From positions 1,798,001 to 1,862,000 of the forward strand of contig NC_018218.1 in assembly GCF_000219625.1 (NCBI RefSeq): DNA of 64,000 nt, read 5' to 3'. The DNA comes from Zymoseptoria tritici IPO323. Lineage: Eukaryota > Ascomycota > Dothideomycetes > Mycosphaerellales > Mycosphaerellaceae. The stretch's first letter is position 1; each line of letters starts with the position of its first letter. A program made the position numbers and the translations under genes. The notes under the pieces are model-generated. The model saw only the letters and a list, made by a program, of their open reading frames with translations. It made no database searches and was not told the DNA's origin. Shown here in pieces: positions 40,043 through 52,386 of this stretch.

Positions 40043-42159
40043 CTAGAGAGAATGACCACCACGCTTAATGATGAACACGCTGACCTCAATCCCATCCGTC
40101 GGCTCCTGTCCAGACGGGTAGGGCTTCTTACAGACACCTTCCAGGAGCTGCTGGATCAACTCCGTCGGAGTCGGTGCTCTCTCGATATGCTCGTTGCTGC
40201 TCCTCTTCTGCGCCTCCTGCGCATACTTGGTCATGACCTCCCGTATTCGCGGCTTCTCTTGCTTAGCCCACCAGTCGCTTGCCCACGCCTCACGACTGAT
40301 GCGCACCCGTTGCTTGGATGCATGTACGAGTGAGAAGGCGGCGTCCTGTCCATGAAATCCGGCCGTACTGGTTCCTCGTTGAGACAGTTTGTTGCAGAGA
40401 GTTTTCATCTGCCTATGCAGCTGATCGTAGTCTGGCAGCGAGTTGGCGGCCGGCATGTTGCCCAGAGTCCTACCAACGTCGGACGAAAGACCGTTGACAA
40501 CGACAATTGAACGTAGGAGCGGGTCTAAGAGCGGTCCGAGATAGTCCTGCATAAAAGTCTGAGCGCCGACTCGGGTCGGGTAAACGAACAAGAGTGTGCC
40601 GTTGTCTGGCGACAGCTCCACCAGTCTGTCAACCAGAACCGACGGACCTTTCAGATTGAACATGTGGGAAAACTCGTGCGAGCTCGATGGTGGGATATAA
40701 CGCTCCACGACGGAGACGTTGATGGATGAAGGCGGGACCACTGGCCGTGGTGATCGAGGTAATGATGAGAGGTCTTCCTGATAGTCCGAGATGGAGACAG
40801 CGCTGTCAAACACCTTTTGTGTGAAGTAGTCGTCTCCGCCAGTGGGTGGACCAGGAGTGCTCGGAGGTGACGTCGGCAGGTCTGCGAGGTTGAAGCGACC
40901 TTGGATGGCATGGAAGACATTGATCCAGACCGTAGGACTCGGGGGTGTTCGTTCGTGGATGGCATCTATGATGGCGGGATAGTAATGTCCGGTAGGTGAC
41001 GGGCTCGGTAGGGCGTGTGAGAGGACTCGAAGTGGGTTGTTCGGGATGTTCAGATGCTGCAGGCTGTCGACTGTAACCACAATGTCAGTTCTCACTCATC
41101 AGGTGAAGTTGTCGTAGCTTACGTAGGACGTCAAGAGCGCCATCGATACTTGGCTGAGGCAAAGGACGAGATGAATTGTGCTTGGTCGTTGACGATGGTA
41201 CCGTACCGGCGCCGCCATTGGTACCTGCGGGCGATCCTTCGGATGAAGGTTGTGGAGATGATTTCAGCGGCTCTGCAGACGGAGGCGCTGTTGCGATGTG
41301 GTCGACTGGCACATGAATCGTCCACTTGATGTCACCTGAATCAACAGGAGGGGTCAATGATGCAACATCGATTGGGAGTGGAGTCGGCGGCATAGCGGGA
41401 CCAGGCATTCGTTGTGGCAGGAGGGGCTCGTGTGGCCCTCTGGGCGGAGAGGCAGGTGGTGAAGTGAGCTGAGACCCATAAAGGGCGTCAAGCTTGTCCA
41501 AGTCAGAAGAACCGTGGTCAGGAGAGAAATTCATCGTGCCGTCCAAGACGCATGGCGACGCCTCTCCAGTGTCTGGTCTGCTTAGGCGGTCCGGATGTGG
41601 CGCTGCAATACCGAGTGCATCGAATGAAGGGCTGTGCAAAATGGGAACGGTGATCAGCGAGCGTTCGTAGAGTCATGTCGTGAGTCGAGCACGAGCAACT
41701 GGACTTACAGCCGCAGAGAAGGACCTGACTTGGAAGGACGCAATATTGGCGGGTGAGACGGCATCGGTGCTAAAGCGCCGCCGACGAGCAGATTCATATT
41801 GGGATGGTCTTGGTCGTCGATGGGCGGCGTGGTCACTGGCATTGCTTTGACGAGACCAGGCTCTGGCGAGAGCTCGTTGATTATGTCGTCTAGGCGGGAG
41901 AGCGGGTTGAGATGGTCGGGCGTTTGCAGCGGAGCTGTGGCGTATGTGCAGTTGGGTGAGTCGAAGACATCGTGCACACTGTCGGCCGGCGAAGGAAGGA
42001 GATCAAGAATGGACGAGACAGACGCCTGATCGCCGACTGGAGGCCCCATAGGCAAGTGTGATGTCGCAGGGATAGACAGACCTGGTCGGATCGGAGACGG
42101 GACCTGATCTGACCAGACACAGTCGTCGAGATTGTTCCACGTCGCCAGTAGTACCGCTG
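40043..42159 (-). CDS. Large conserved-looking hypothetical protein, 5' end unresolved
   Basis: At least three exons: about 42159-41709, 41631-41123 and 41070-40043, with GT-AG introns of 77 and 52 bp that join in phase; over 660 aa. Coding text continues upstream of MGPPVGDQ to an acceptor AG next to 42160, so the true first exon lies further upstream and I could not find a start that fits the phase. The N-terminal half is Pro/Ser-rich. The C-terminal 340 residues look globular: VWINVFHAIQGRFN, FSHMFNLKGPSVLVDRLVELSPDNGTLLFVYPTRVGAQTFM, REAWASDWWAKQEKPRIREVM and EVSVFIIKRG. I do not recognise the family. Confidence 0.65.
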
Positions 42160-43587
42160 CTGCGAGGATGCAGCATGAGAGGACGATTCAGCAGTAGTGG
42201 AGGCCAGGTAAGCAGCGCCCTTCTTCTGCCCGCCGCACTGGCGCAGCTCACATGCACAACAGGCCCTGAAACCTGGCAAACGATGCAGTCAAATGGTGGG
42301 GCATATGTAAGGTAGGAGGGCACGGCAAGAAGATCAGGTGAGGTGAAGTGAAGGAGGGAGGGCTGGGCTCAGCTGGGGCCTGGGACTGGGACTGGGACTG
42401 GGACTGACAGGCCCGACGGCGTCGAGGGCGGTACCGTAAGAAAGGCGGAGGTGGCACACCGGTGGTGAGAAGGATGATTTCTGATTTGACAGGTGAGAGA
42501 TATAGAACTACCGGCACACACGGACAACGTGCGGTCCAAGGAACGGAAGCGTGCGAGGCAATTTTGCGAGACAGACTGGAAGGACCCAACGCGTTGTGGT
42601 CTAGATCGCGATGGCCCAGCTTCCTTCCTTCGAAGCGTTGGAGGCACGCCCGGGCATGCCGGTCAGGTCAGGTCACACACGACGGCGGGAGGAGTGGGAC
42701 AGCAAGCAGGGCGCACCGGGAGCGGCGCATCAGAATTGAAATGGGCATCTCCAGGGCGGTCCTCCTCGCATGTGCGAATGCTGAGATGAGGACCAGCCAG
42801 CCTCGGCGTGCCGCCATGTCCTTGTTTGGTGTGAAACTGCAGATACGACGGGAGGACATTGGATGGCGGTGTTGCAGACTTCCGGCGTCCCACTCCGCTC
42901 CAAAGGTAAACTAACATGCCACCGAGCGACTCTAACTGCAACTGATCTAGGTGGCCTGCTAGTCTGTCTGCCAACATAGTGATGAAGAGTTTTGTGATCT
43001 CGATTGGCAACAACTAATGAGCTCCAACGTTACTCTTCCTTCCATCTCATTCATCTGGAATCGCCCCACATTGCTCACCCAAACGCTGCTCGGTCCAACG
43101 CGAATGGCTGTTCGTCGGTTTCAACTCCCATGGTTCAACCGTGATCGAGATCGCGCAGCATTGAGGCTCAGAACGGATGCATGCATTCATCGGTGCAAGG
43201 GTCCGCAGGTTCGAGCTGGTCCGTGGTTCTCACTTCTCCACAACTGAAGTCAGGCCATCTAGTTCTACTCGGCGCCTTGCCGAGCCCAATGTGGACTTGC
43301 GGTCTGGCTCCAATCGGAGGACCTCCAAGTCTCGCGTACGAAAGGCGTGCAGAAGAGCCTGTAGCCAGACTTCGCACACAGGCCCTGTTCGTGCCCAAGA
43401 TGTTGTACGCGGCGAGACTGCTTACAGCTGACAGGACACTCGAGCCCTCCAGCGAGCCCAACTGCAGTTTCAAAAAGCTTGCTCCGGGCCTCTGCACGCT
43501 ACCGAAATGTGACATGCATGTCCTAAGTTGTACAACGCACTGAGCTCCGCGACTATGCCGTTGAGCTGCTGGCTGGACCCAGGAGCT
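42160..43587. other. 5' region of the hypothetical gene, otherwise empty
   Basis: About 1.4 kb before the transposon. It likely contains the missing first exon and long leader of the 40-42 kb gene. A short GGGACT microsatellite (four units) sits at about 42380-42406. Overlapping open frames at 43.0-43.5 kb look random. Confidence 0.4.
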
Positions 43588-43644
43588 GGGACCTCATATT
43601 TGGCGGGAGCATTTCTCGTATTTGGCGGGAGGTGCCTTAGGCAT
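43588..43644 (+). repeat. Left terminal inverted repeat
   Basis: Starts GGGACCTCATATTTGGCGGG and ends GGTGCCTTAGGCAT. TATTTGGCGGGAG occurs twice within it. Identical over 57 bp to the reverse complement of the right end, and unlike the interior it keeps its CA and TG dinucleotides. Confidence 0.92.
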
Positions 43645-46600
43645 AAACCTCTTACTACTACACGCGATATAGTATGTTTATAGTATTTATAGTATTTATA
43701 GTGTTGTTAGTGTTGTTAGTGTGTTGCCGTCGCCGCTATAAGTAATATATTATCTCCTTCTAATGTTGCTACCCTCGAAGCCTTACTAGCTCTACTACCG
43801 CCCTCGCTATCGCTACCGGCTACCTAGCTATATACGCGATTCCTCGAAGACGAGCTCTTAAATAGTAGTAGATACGATCCTAATGTTCTCGCGGCTACCG
43901 CGTAGGCTAAAGAGGCGGTAGATAATAATATCGCGGCGGTAGAGAGGGTAGTAGAGGCTACCTATTAAGGATTAAGTTAGTAAGATAATAAGAATAGCCG
44001 TAAGGGAGCCGCTAGTAATAAGGGAGTTATTAGTCGCGGTGTCGGTAGTAGTAGTAAGGAAGAAGAAGAAGACTCTACGCTAACTAAGGAACGTTACTAT
44101 CGCCGGTAGCGGCCGACGATAGCGTTATTCGAGGATATACTACCTATCGACGAGCAGCGTATATTCGTATTAAAGGACGAGCTAGACGCATACCTAAAGG
44201 ACTATACTATCTACTATAGCTAGGAGATAGGTGCGAACGGCGGTAAGAAGAAGAACGATGCCGGCAACGTATAGAAGACGCCTCTTATATATACTAAGAG
44301 TAGGAGCGAGAACTAGATATAACAACGCCGTAAGAAGCTAGATAATACTAGTATTAAGAAGGTACGTAATAAGGAGTCGAAGAAGACGAAGTACCCTATA
44401 AGGATTAACGTATATGCTATCGATAAGGAGAATCCGAGCGGCGAATAGAAGCTATCGACAAATAATAAGGCCTATAACTATCTAGGAGTTAATACTATCG
44501 GACTAGCGACTTACCGTCGCTCTAGCTTTAGTCTTAAGGTTACATAGTTCTTTATAGATAGCTAAGTAGCTAGTATTGCTCCGAAGAGGTTGTTATATTA
44601 GGCTAAGATAAGGTTCTACGGTACTACTAATATAGCGAGAGTAATACTATAGCAATTAACCGATATATATAACGTAGCTACTCGTATACGTACCCTTAAG
44701 CTCTAGTCTATAACACCTGTAGGCTACGCCCTTAACCTCCTTCGCGACTATAGCTTCTTTAGTAGACCGACTAATCCTTAAGATACTATAAGGTCGTTGT
44801 TCTAGGCTTATCCGGAGATTATTAAGATAGCTAAGGCGAATAGACCGGATTAGCTAATTTTAGACTACACTTATAAGACGTAGAGATATAAGCTTCTACT
44901 ACTCTATATCTACTTTATAACGAGGACTAGCATTATATTACCCTTAGCTTATATACTTATACTAGGGGAAGATAACGAGAACTATATAGAAGCTCTTAGA
45001 TATCTTAAGGAGCTACTAGAAGAGCATAGTATAGCTATACCTTTAACTATATTGTACGACCGAGACGAGGCTCTTATAAAGGCTCTTGCTCGTATATTCC
45101 CTAATGTTAAGACTTAGCTCTATATATAGTATATAAACGCCGACGTAAAGGCTTAGGCTAATGCGAAGTTTAGTATAGCACGGCTTAATGCTAATGCGTT
45201 TACTAAGAAGGAGGTAGCTAACGACTTCCTTAATGTATACCGACACTATATAAACTTACTAACTATAGCTAACTTTAAGACTCGTATAGACGAGCTAAGA
45301 GCGGTAAAGCTTAAGGACGAGTAAGATAACGACAACTAGTAGGACATAGTCGACTACCTCTAGCGTACGTAGTAGAATAACTATAAGCACCTCTACGTAA
45401 AGGCTTAGACCGATAACAATCGATACTATAGCCTTATAATAATATCCCCTAGTAAGGGTAGCTACGCCGGCTTAAAGGACTAGCTTAGCTCTACGAGGAA
45501 CGACATTATAGGCCTACTTAACTGCATAGAGCTATATTACGAGTATTACCTTATACGCTATAGAGCATTACTTACAAAGGCTAAGAGCTCGGTAATTACT
45601 ATGTTCCGAACGAAGGCGTTCTAGTAAAGGGTAGTACGTATCGTAAGTTTATAAGTACTTAAGCTAGCCGATAGTTAGCTACTTAAATTAAAGCAAGAGA
45701 TAGCTAAGGAGAAGGACTTACTGTCCTATATAATGCTAGCGTACACTAGTATGTTTAGAGCGACGACTAACATACTATATAGCTATAAACTAATGCTATA
45801 CGTTAAGCCTATTAATAGTAAGGTACCTCCGCTCGAAGCGGACGAGTTTAGTAACTACTAGTTAATCCCTAGTAGTAAAGCTTAAGCAACACCGGCTCTA
45901 GTACTATACGACTTCGAGGTGTTACTTATACGCCGTAACCGTAACCTTTAAGCGGCTCGCTCTTACTAGCGTAGCATAGGAGCCGATAGTAATAGACGAC
46001 TACTAACGCGGTTAGAGCGCATAGATCTAAACTATAACTTAGCAACGCCGGCTACACCTAAATAAGAGTAATAAGCTAAGGACGAACGACTAGCTATATC
46101 GGCGACGATAGCTTAAAGGAACGTAGAGCCTAGCTAGCCGGTCTATCTACTACTAATAGGGGTACCGCCGACGTTAACGTCTATTAAACGATAGCGTATA
46201 ATAGTATATAAGTATACGACCGGTTATAGTAGTCGCTATACTTGCCGTAGACGAGTAGTCTACTACACTTTACGTTGCTATAGAGGCATAACATATACGT
46301 TTAAAGGAGCCGGCATAATACTAGTACTAACACTAGCTCCGCCGGATCTAATAGACCGAGTCCTACTACTCGTAGAAACCCTTTAATAGCGTAATAAGCA
46401 ACTCTAAGCTACAATAAACGCTATATAAGTGTAGACGATATAGCAGATATAATATATGTAACAATAGTTTACTTAATAGCTACTCTAGCAGCCTTACTAC
46501 TACCCCTCGAGCTAGTAGTAATACTATAGCTATTATCTATAACCCCCCCCTCCGAGCAATTAATAAGGGCTCTAATACTATAGCTAATTTCCGTAGTAGT

Positions 46601-47023
46601 AGCAGAGCTAAGGGTAGCAATTCGAGGGCGACGTACGTACTAACCTGCACCCTCGCTGCTACTAGGGTATGTTCTAACCCCCCTTCCGCCCTACTAGTTA
46701 GTTATTAAAACTAAAGGAGTTTCTCGCGCTCTTATTAGCTTACCGAGAATTACTAAATATACCGGTAATTGATAGATCTTACTATAAGAGTAGTCGTTTA
46801 CGCAAGTAAGAGATCTACGCCGGCGTTCTAAGGACTTTTAAGCTAGAGTTTTTATTCTACTACCTCTACTACTACAACTACACTACTTATAGACATATTA
46901 ATTATACGAGCTTGCTCGCACGATGCAATACTACACTCTGCACACTGTTTAATTGCGCTTACCCTATATAGTTATGTTAATATTGCGACGGAGGGCAAAG
47001 TAAGGATCCAGTTAAAATTCCTA

Positions 47024-47080
47024 ATGCCTAAGGCACCTCCCGCCAAATACGAGAAATGCTCCCGCCAAATATGAGGTCCC
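47024..47080 (-). repeat. Right terminal inverted repeat
   Basis: Reads ATGCCTAAGGCACC ... ATGAGGTCCC on the plus strand, the exact reverse complement of the left end. CAGGAGCT, also found before the left end, follows directly. Confidence 0.92.
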
Positions 47081-47465
47081 CAGGAGCTGTTGTTTCAGAC
47101 GGACAGGTGAGAAGCGTTTGTCTCCATGAGCCATATTTGCCGCGAAAGAACGTCAAGAGCCAACAGTGAAAGGTCCCTCACAGGTCGACCTTCATCGAAG
47201 ACTGCTTTCTTCCGCGGACGCCAAAGCTGACTCCGATGCTCTTTGAGCAGTATTCACTTGCGGTCGCAGAATTTCTTTGTTCTCAACTTACTGGTGGACG
47301 CTAGTTCATTCTGCCTGTTGTGTGCTATGGTCTTACGTCTTTGGCGACATCAATCAAAGGAAAACATCATGACCGTGGTGGTACTTAACGCGATCGCGGC
47401 CTTGCCGACTGATCACTAGGAATCATCGACATCTACCCAAACTAGCCGCCCAAGACCAAGACCAA
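47081..47465. other. Spacer after the transposon
   Basis: About 385 bp of ordinary composition between the transposon and the next small gene. No feature recognised. Confidence 0.5.
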
Positions 47466-47957
47466 ATGTGCCAGTACTACCACTGGAGATGCGGCGTGTG
47501 CCTCACGGACAACGAGATTGCGCGACGCTGCGGTCGAATGCGAGAGCGCTGCGCCAAAAACGGAGACCTCTTACCTCTTCCTCCAGACGCCGAAGGCATC
47601 TCGTGCCAATGGTGCCGCCGACCCCGTTTTGTTGACCAGAAGCAAGCACCACCAAGATTCAGACACGCCGTCAAACCCATCCAAAGCACCTCGAAGTGTC
47701 CAGTGAAGACAGAAGCACAGTGGCGTGTGCCTGCGGAGAACGATGCCTTTTGGCTACGCCCAAGTACCCGGCTCCCCGATGCTGCAGAGAAGATGGCACA
47801 GTACAACCATCAACGCCACTTGGTGTTCAAGGCGTCCGATCAAGCAATTGGCTTGAAGCAGGACTCGCGAGAAGGTACGAACACGGGCAGCAATGGCCAG
47901 TCATTCCTGTACGATGAGGCATGGAGGAAGCTGAAGGAGCGTTTGCAAATCGGCTAG
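47466..47957 (+). CDS. Small Cys-rich hypothetical protein
   Basis: A single exon of 163 aa with a good start context (ACCAAATG). Cys pattern: CGVC at 9-12, two further Cys at about 22 and 29, and CQWC at about 47-50, all within 50 residues, so a zinc-binding module is plausible. The rest is polar with WRVPAENDAFWLRP and a C-terminal helix (YDEAWRKLKERLQIG). I do not recognise a family. It could be a lineage-specific small protein. The position next to the transposon and the lack of introns leave some doubt that it is a gene. Confidence 0.5.
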   Translation: MCQYYHWRCGVCLTDNEIARRCGRMRERCAKNGDLLPLPPDAEGISCQWCRRPRFVDQKQAPPRFRHAVKPIQSTSKCPVKTEAQWRVPAENDAFWLRPSTRLPDAAEKMAQYNHQRHLVFKASDQAIGLKQDSREGTNTGSNGQSFLYDEAWRKLKERLQIG

Positions 47958-48602
47958 GAGGGCCCTTGGAGCAGTGAGTGAAGTGGCAGGTGGTCTGCCT
48001 GGAACGTGCACTATAGCAGTATGGCGCACGAAGAAAGGCTTGAGCTTCAGCGGCAGCACTGAGAAACCATAGCCTCACGTTACTTTAAAGGTCATCTCAT
48101 CCATCGTGCGATTTATCAACACGGCTAGTTGGCATGGCTCCATATCTGTAAGCTTGAGGGACCTTTCCAAAAAGCCCGGCCGTAGAGAAGCACCGAATCA
48201 ACGATGCTCAACCCGTACCTCCTGTTGGTGTAGCATTTGCATATGTTGCTGCAGCAGCTGGTATTTGAGGCATAGTTGTGGTGCTCGTGCTCTGCTGCGT
48301 CTTCATGTGTGGTTCAGATTATGCTGCCCAGCCATCATGGTTCTGCATTGACCCGCTGTCAAATTCGTCTCGGGCATTGATCAGCAGTATGATCGCTATG
48401 CATTGCGTGAAGTGAAGATATCCATGGATGTTTGCAGGTGAAGGATGTGTTCCGCCAATACTTGAAACAGCGCCCCGACCGCTCGGCACTTGTACCATCT
48501 CGGCCACCAGGCCGAAGCGGCCCCGCGACTCACGGAACGACTTTCAAACCAGCGGAGCAACTTTTTCTCTTCGCGATTGCCATCTTCAGCGTATTACCCA
48601 AG
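47958..48602. other. Spacer upstream of RPC17
   Basis: About 645 bp. An in-frame upstream extension of RPC17 from 48432 is open but lacks family similarity, so it is treated as leader. Nothing else is seen. Confidence 0.5.
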
Positions 48603-49148
48603 ATGAAGATCCTCGACGCCGGCGATACCCCTCTCTCCAACGCCGACGTGCTCGACTGGATCAAGCGTAAGCGAGCCCAACACGCCGCCGAAGACGCAGA
48701 AGATGCCTCCAACAGCCACAAGCCCGCCGAAAGACCTTCGAATTTCATGAAAGCTCTGGCACGCACCGAACGCGAACTTTCATCCGATCGATACCCGTAC
48801 ACCGCCAATCCTTCCGCCTACGCAGGTGCCGCACGAAGCGCCCAGTTTCAGCGATTCATCCGGGAAGTGGACGAGGTGATACAAGAGGGACTGCTGGAAG
48901 AGTGGAAAGAGCGGCTGGACGGTATGAGCAAGGAGCAGATTGAGAAGCAATTCCTTCCGTTGCAGGAGAAGAAGAATTTGACGGAGCCGGAGTTGTTGGT
49001 TATTTACAATCTAGCCCCGACGTGTACGGAGCAGGTACAGTCGATGGTAGAGAATTCGGAAGAGAGGTTTTCCGTCGAGGAATGTCAGGCAATTTTGGAT
49101 GTCATTTTGAGGGTCTTGAGGCCGGATGAGAAGAGAACGGCGACTTGA
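48603..49148 (+). CDS. RPC17: RNA polymerase III subunit C17 (Rpb4-like)
   Basis: A single exon of 181 aa. The start at 48603 (MKILDAG) matches the family N terminus; an upstream in-frame Met is ignored. The N-terminal helix (LSNADVLDWIKRKR) is followed by a variable acidic linker and the HRDC-like C-terminal domain (LTEPELLVIYNLAPTCTEQVQSMVENSEERF, then LDVILRVLRP). C17 pairs with C25 to form the stalk of RNA polymerase III that helps initiation at tRNA and 5S genes. Length is close to the 161 aa of yeast Rpc17. Confidence 0.88.
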   Translation: MKILDAGDTPLSNADVLDWIKRKRAQHAAEDAEDASNSHKPAERPSNFMKALARTERELSSDRYPYTANPSAYAGAARSAQFQRFIREVDEVIQEGLLEEWKERLDGMSKEQIEKQFLPLQEKKNLTEPELLVIYNLAPTCTEQVQSMVENSEERFSVEECQAILDVILRVLRPDEKRTAT

Positions 49149-50084
49149 GGCATGAGGAAGAAAATCCAATGATAACACCTGATGGAGAACCGCTCATGTG
49201 AGCGGGAACTCTGGCGATGCCGGATCTTCGACACTACCCAGTCAAGAAGGCGCAATAACAGCTATGGACGAAGTCTATCGCTACTCGCAAAGGCTGGATC
49301 GGTCCAAGACGCGGAAGAGGAGTCGCAAGACAGAATGACGAGTCAGCTCAGAAAGACCGATGCCTCCAGAGCCGTCCGAGTGTTGCGTATGGATCATGAT
49401 GCCGTTAGGCTAATCGATCAGACTACGCCTGTGCCAGAGCAGGAGTGTGGATGAACAATATCATACTGTTCGAAAAGCCCTCGAGCACAATGTCTTGATC
49501 CGCGCTTTCCTGCCGCTTTGGTCAGTCGCCGGCTACGTAACGGACAATACCGTACTGCCGAAGAACAAAAAGTGGTGGACTTCGGCTTTCGCTCTTATAC
49601 AAAGCCGATGTATGACCGGGACGGCTTTTGCGGTCCTAGGGCTGAATATGCCTAAATTGGGATGATAGTCGGCATCATGGCTGTACGTAGTATAACCGTA
49701 GGTCGCCGCGGAGGGATTAGATACGTACGTTGTACTTTGTACAGCTGTGCCTGAATTGATTTCTTGTACATTTCCCTTCCTTCTCCTTCGAGCTCCTCCG
49801 CTTCATCATTCATTCACTGTCGGACGCATCGGAAAAGAAAGGACGCTAGCTTCGACCCTGCCCCGCATGAGCTCACAATTCAATTGCCGTACGCTACCAA
49901 CATCCAAACTTTTGCACTCGAGCGCTAGCAAAACGTGGAATCGGAAACCGGCATACACCATACAGCACACAGTCAGCACCTCGCTGGAACCGGGCACACC
50001 ACTACTGGCGACCGATATTGGACACAACGACTGGTCGCGGCCGAGAGGGGAGAAGAGAGGGGAGAAAGCATAGGAACAGAAGCC
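49149..50084. other. Gene-free stretch
   Basis: About 930 bp between RPC17 and the second histidine phosphatase. Several short open frames look random. Its right part should hold the phosphatase promoter. Confidence 0.5.
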
Positions 50085-52386
50085 ATGGCGCCTCCACAAG
50101 CGCCAGCCGTGGTGATAGTAGCGAGGTGAGCTATGAGGGCACGGGAGGCCTTCGCGACGACACTCGTATTGACCGCATCGTAGACATGGCATGCGACTCG
50201 ATGCTGCAGACCAGGCGTGGCATCTATCCACTCCAACACCTTACGATCCGCCGCTCACCTACGGTGGATGGAACCAATGTCGAGCTCTGGGAATGCGAAT
50301 CGCAAGTTTGTTGGACGCGAGGGAACAAGAGAGCAACGCAGGAAGTGGACACAGCGACAATGGAACGAAGCGGAAGAAGAAAAAACACAAGGTTGTCATA
50401 CACACATCGCCGTTCCTGAGATGCTTGCAGACGAGCGTAGCCATCTCCGCTGGAATGGCACAGTTTGAAGCTCCCAAGGACAGGACTTCTTCGAGCAGAC
50501 CGCGAACCCCTTCACAGATGCACTCGGCCTCACCGAAGCTGCGTGCTATGGATTCCGCCAACCTACACACTCTGGCGCCCATCGCGGAGCCACGACACGA
50601 CCTGGCGCATGATGTGGCTCGCCGAGCTTTAGGAAGCCAAAAGAGATATCGAAAGACAAAACTTCGGGTCGATGCTTTCCTCGGCGAATGGCTCAACCCG
50701 CAGTACTTCGACCACATTACACCACCACCTCCGAGTTCGATGATGGTTGCTACCGCCAAAGCGGAGTTGTTGCAGACAGAAGAGGTGGATACCTTTACTC
50801 CGACGACAACACAGAGGACCTCGGGCGGATCTCTTTGGAATGGCGCAAACAATCGTGCTGGCTCGAGCAGAGAGAGCCCTCTCGACGACTGGAGCCATGT
50901 CACAAACGCTCTACTACACGCTCCTATTGCTCGACGAGACCGGTCTAATAGCGCCAGTAGCGTTGGAAGCAATGAGAGCTCCGGTCGCAAGTCACCCTTT
51001 CGGCCGAAGTCACCCTTCAGACACGGACATGGATTCCAACCTCTTACTTCGACGATGCCAAAAGTGGAGGCATCGACATACTATCCACCGCAGCCACATT
51101 ACGCGATCTCGAATTCAGATACCATTCCTCGCGGATACATCTCACACGCCCGTGTGAACACGGTCAATGTGGACTATCATTGGGACAGCAGCAGACATCT
51201 GCAAGAGTGGGGTGATGGAGGACAGTTTGGCGAGGAGTGGTCATCCATGCATCGACGCTTTCGAAGAGGTCTGAATGGCGTGATGGAATGGTACAGTCAG
51301 CACGGCAGTGAAGAGCGCGGCGAGGATGCGCTTGGATTGGAGCAGGTCATGACACATGAAAGCACCGACGATGATGATCAGGAAGACTTGGTGGTGATTA
51401 TGGTCACGCACGGAGCTGGTTGCAATGCGCTGATCGGCGCGTTGACCAATCAGCCTGTTCTCATGGACGTTGGAATGGCCAGTCTGACCATGGCAGTGCG
51501 AAAGGAAAATGCGCCGACTTTGGTCCTGTCCCAAGAGGTGCCAGAAGCGGCATTGACGAGCCCTACAGCCACTTCGCCAGCGTCTCCAGATCCCGCTGCC
51601 ATGATCAACGGCCACGATCGGAGACGCAGCAGCCTAGACATCGGGCTCAGTGCCATGTACGAGATGAAGCTCGTGTCGTCGTCGGAACATCTCCGAGCGG
51701 GTGTCGATCCGACGAAAGCACCCACAAAGTCCATCCCGGCGAATATGAAGAATGCACAGGATGCGCTTGCCAAGTACAAGCGCAACGGTGCCGCCTCTCA
51801 CGCCGCGGCCGGAGCAGGCATAGACGCCTCGTGGGACCTTGGTGAGCCAAAGCGCAACAGTTCGAATTCATCTCTCGGATCGATGCGGCGACCTAGTGCT
51901 CCTGCCGGCACGCTCCACAGAAGCGACTCACCATCGGATCGCAAATCGCCTGCACCAACGTTCAGCACTGGTCTGTGGACACCACCATCTGGACGAGGTA
52001 CTCCCAAACTCGACGCCATGAAGCAGAAGGAGGAAAAGTCGACTCACTTTCCCCAACTCGACGGGGGCGACCGATCCGGGAGTCCGGGCTCTGCTCCTTC
52101 ACCACCCGCGTCCAGACCGGCATCTGCTACTGGTAAGAATATCTCGAATCAAGCAGATGGATCTTCAAATCAAGACACTGCTGCTGCAGCGCACGACGCC
52201 CATGTGTCCGAAGCTGCGGACGATGTCGGCGACTTGCCTCGAGTTAGTGAGAAGCTGCCTCAGAATCTCAGCAGAGGTCTGAGTCAGAAGGGTCTTTGGG
52301 GACGACAGACTTCTGGGGATAGAGTCCCCAGGAAGCATCCAGTCGATACACCCAAGAGACGATGGACGGTCAATGAGAATGATTGA
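50085..52386 (+). CDS. Histidine phosphatase-superfamily protein with long tail
   Basis: Exons 50085-50125 and 50184-52386 with a 58-bp GT-AG intron give 747 aa. The intron falls inside the catalytic motif: splicing joins VARHGMRLD, giving Arg14-His15-Gly16. Other catalytic elements are SPFLRCLQTS (Arg) and VTHGAGCNALI with the second His near 423. Between them is a long insertion with Ser-rich runs (SASSVGSNESSGRKSPFRP) and a YISHARVNTVNVDYHWD block. The C-terminal 280 residues are Ser/Pro-rich with many basophilic phosphosites (RRRSSLD). The substrate is unknown. It differs in architecture from the histidine phosphatase at 833-2302 and is not a recent duplicate of it. Confidence 0.85.

Larger units (their letters stand above)
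43588..47080. mobile_element. RIP-degraded DNA transposon with 57-bp inverted ends
   Basis: A 3.49-kb block bounded by perfect 57-bp terminal inverted repeats (43588-43644 and 47024-47080). CAGGAGCT flanks both ends as a target-site duplication of 8 bp; because of the GGGACC ends it could be up to 11 bp. The interior is sharply different from the host: CA and TG are scarce, TA and TAG/CTA abound, CG is kept, and stops fill all frames, the signature of repeat-induced point mutation. No intact transposase frame remains. Coding ghosts on the plus strand run for about 2.5 kb. Long inverted ends and 8-11 bp duplication favour a Mutator-like element; hAT is the alternative. It is probably immobile. 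Confidence 0.85.

Noticed and set aside
38559..42159. Secondary-metabolite cluster around the AsaB-like gene
   Set aside because: Neighbours are EAF and a hypothetical protein; no polyketide synthase, peptide synthetase, terpene cyclase, P450 or transporter is present.
43181..43543. A 120-codon open frame left of the transposon
   Set aside because: Three overlapping frames of similar length on both strands and no recognisable motif.
833..52386. The two histidine phosphatases as a recent duplicate pair
   Set aside because: They share only superfamily motifs; intron positions, insertions and tails differ entirely.
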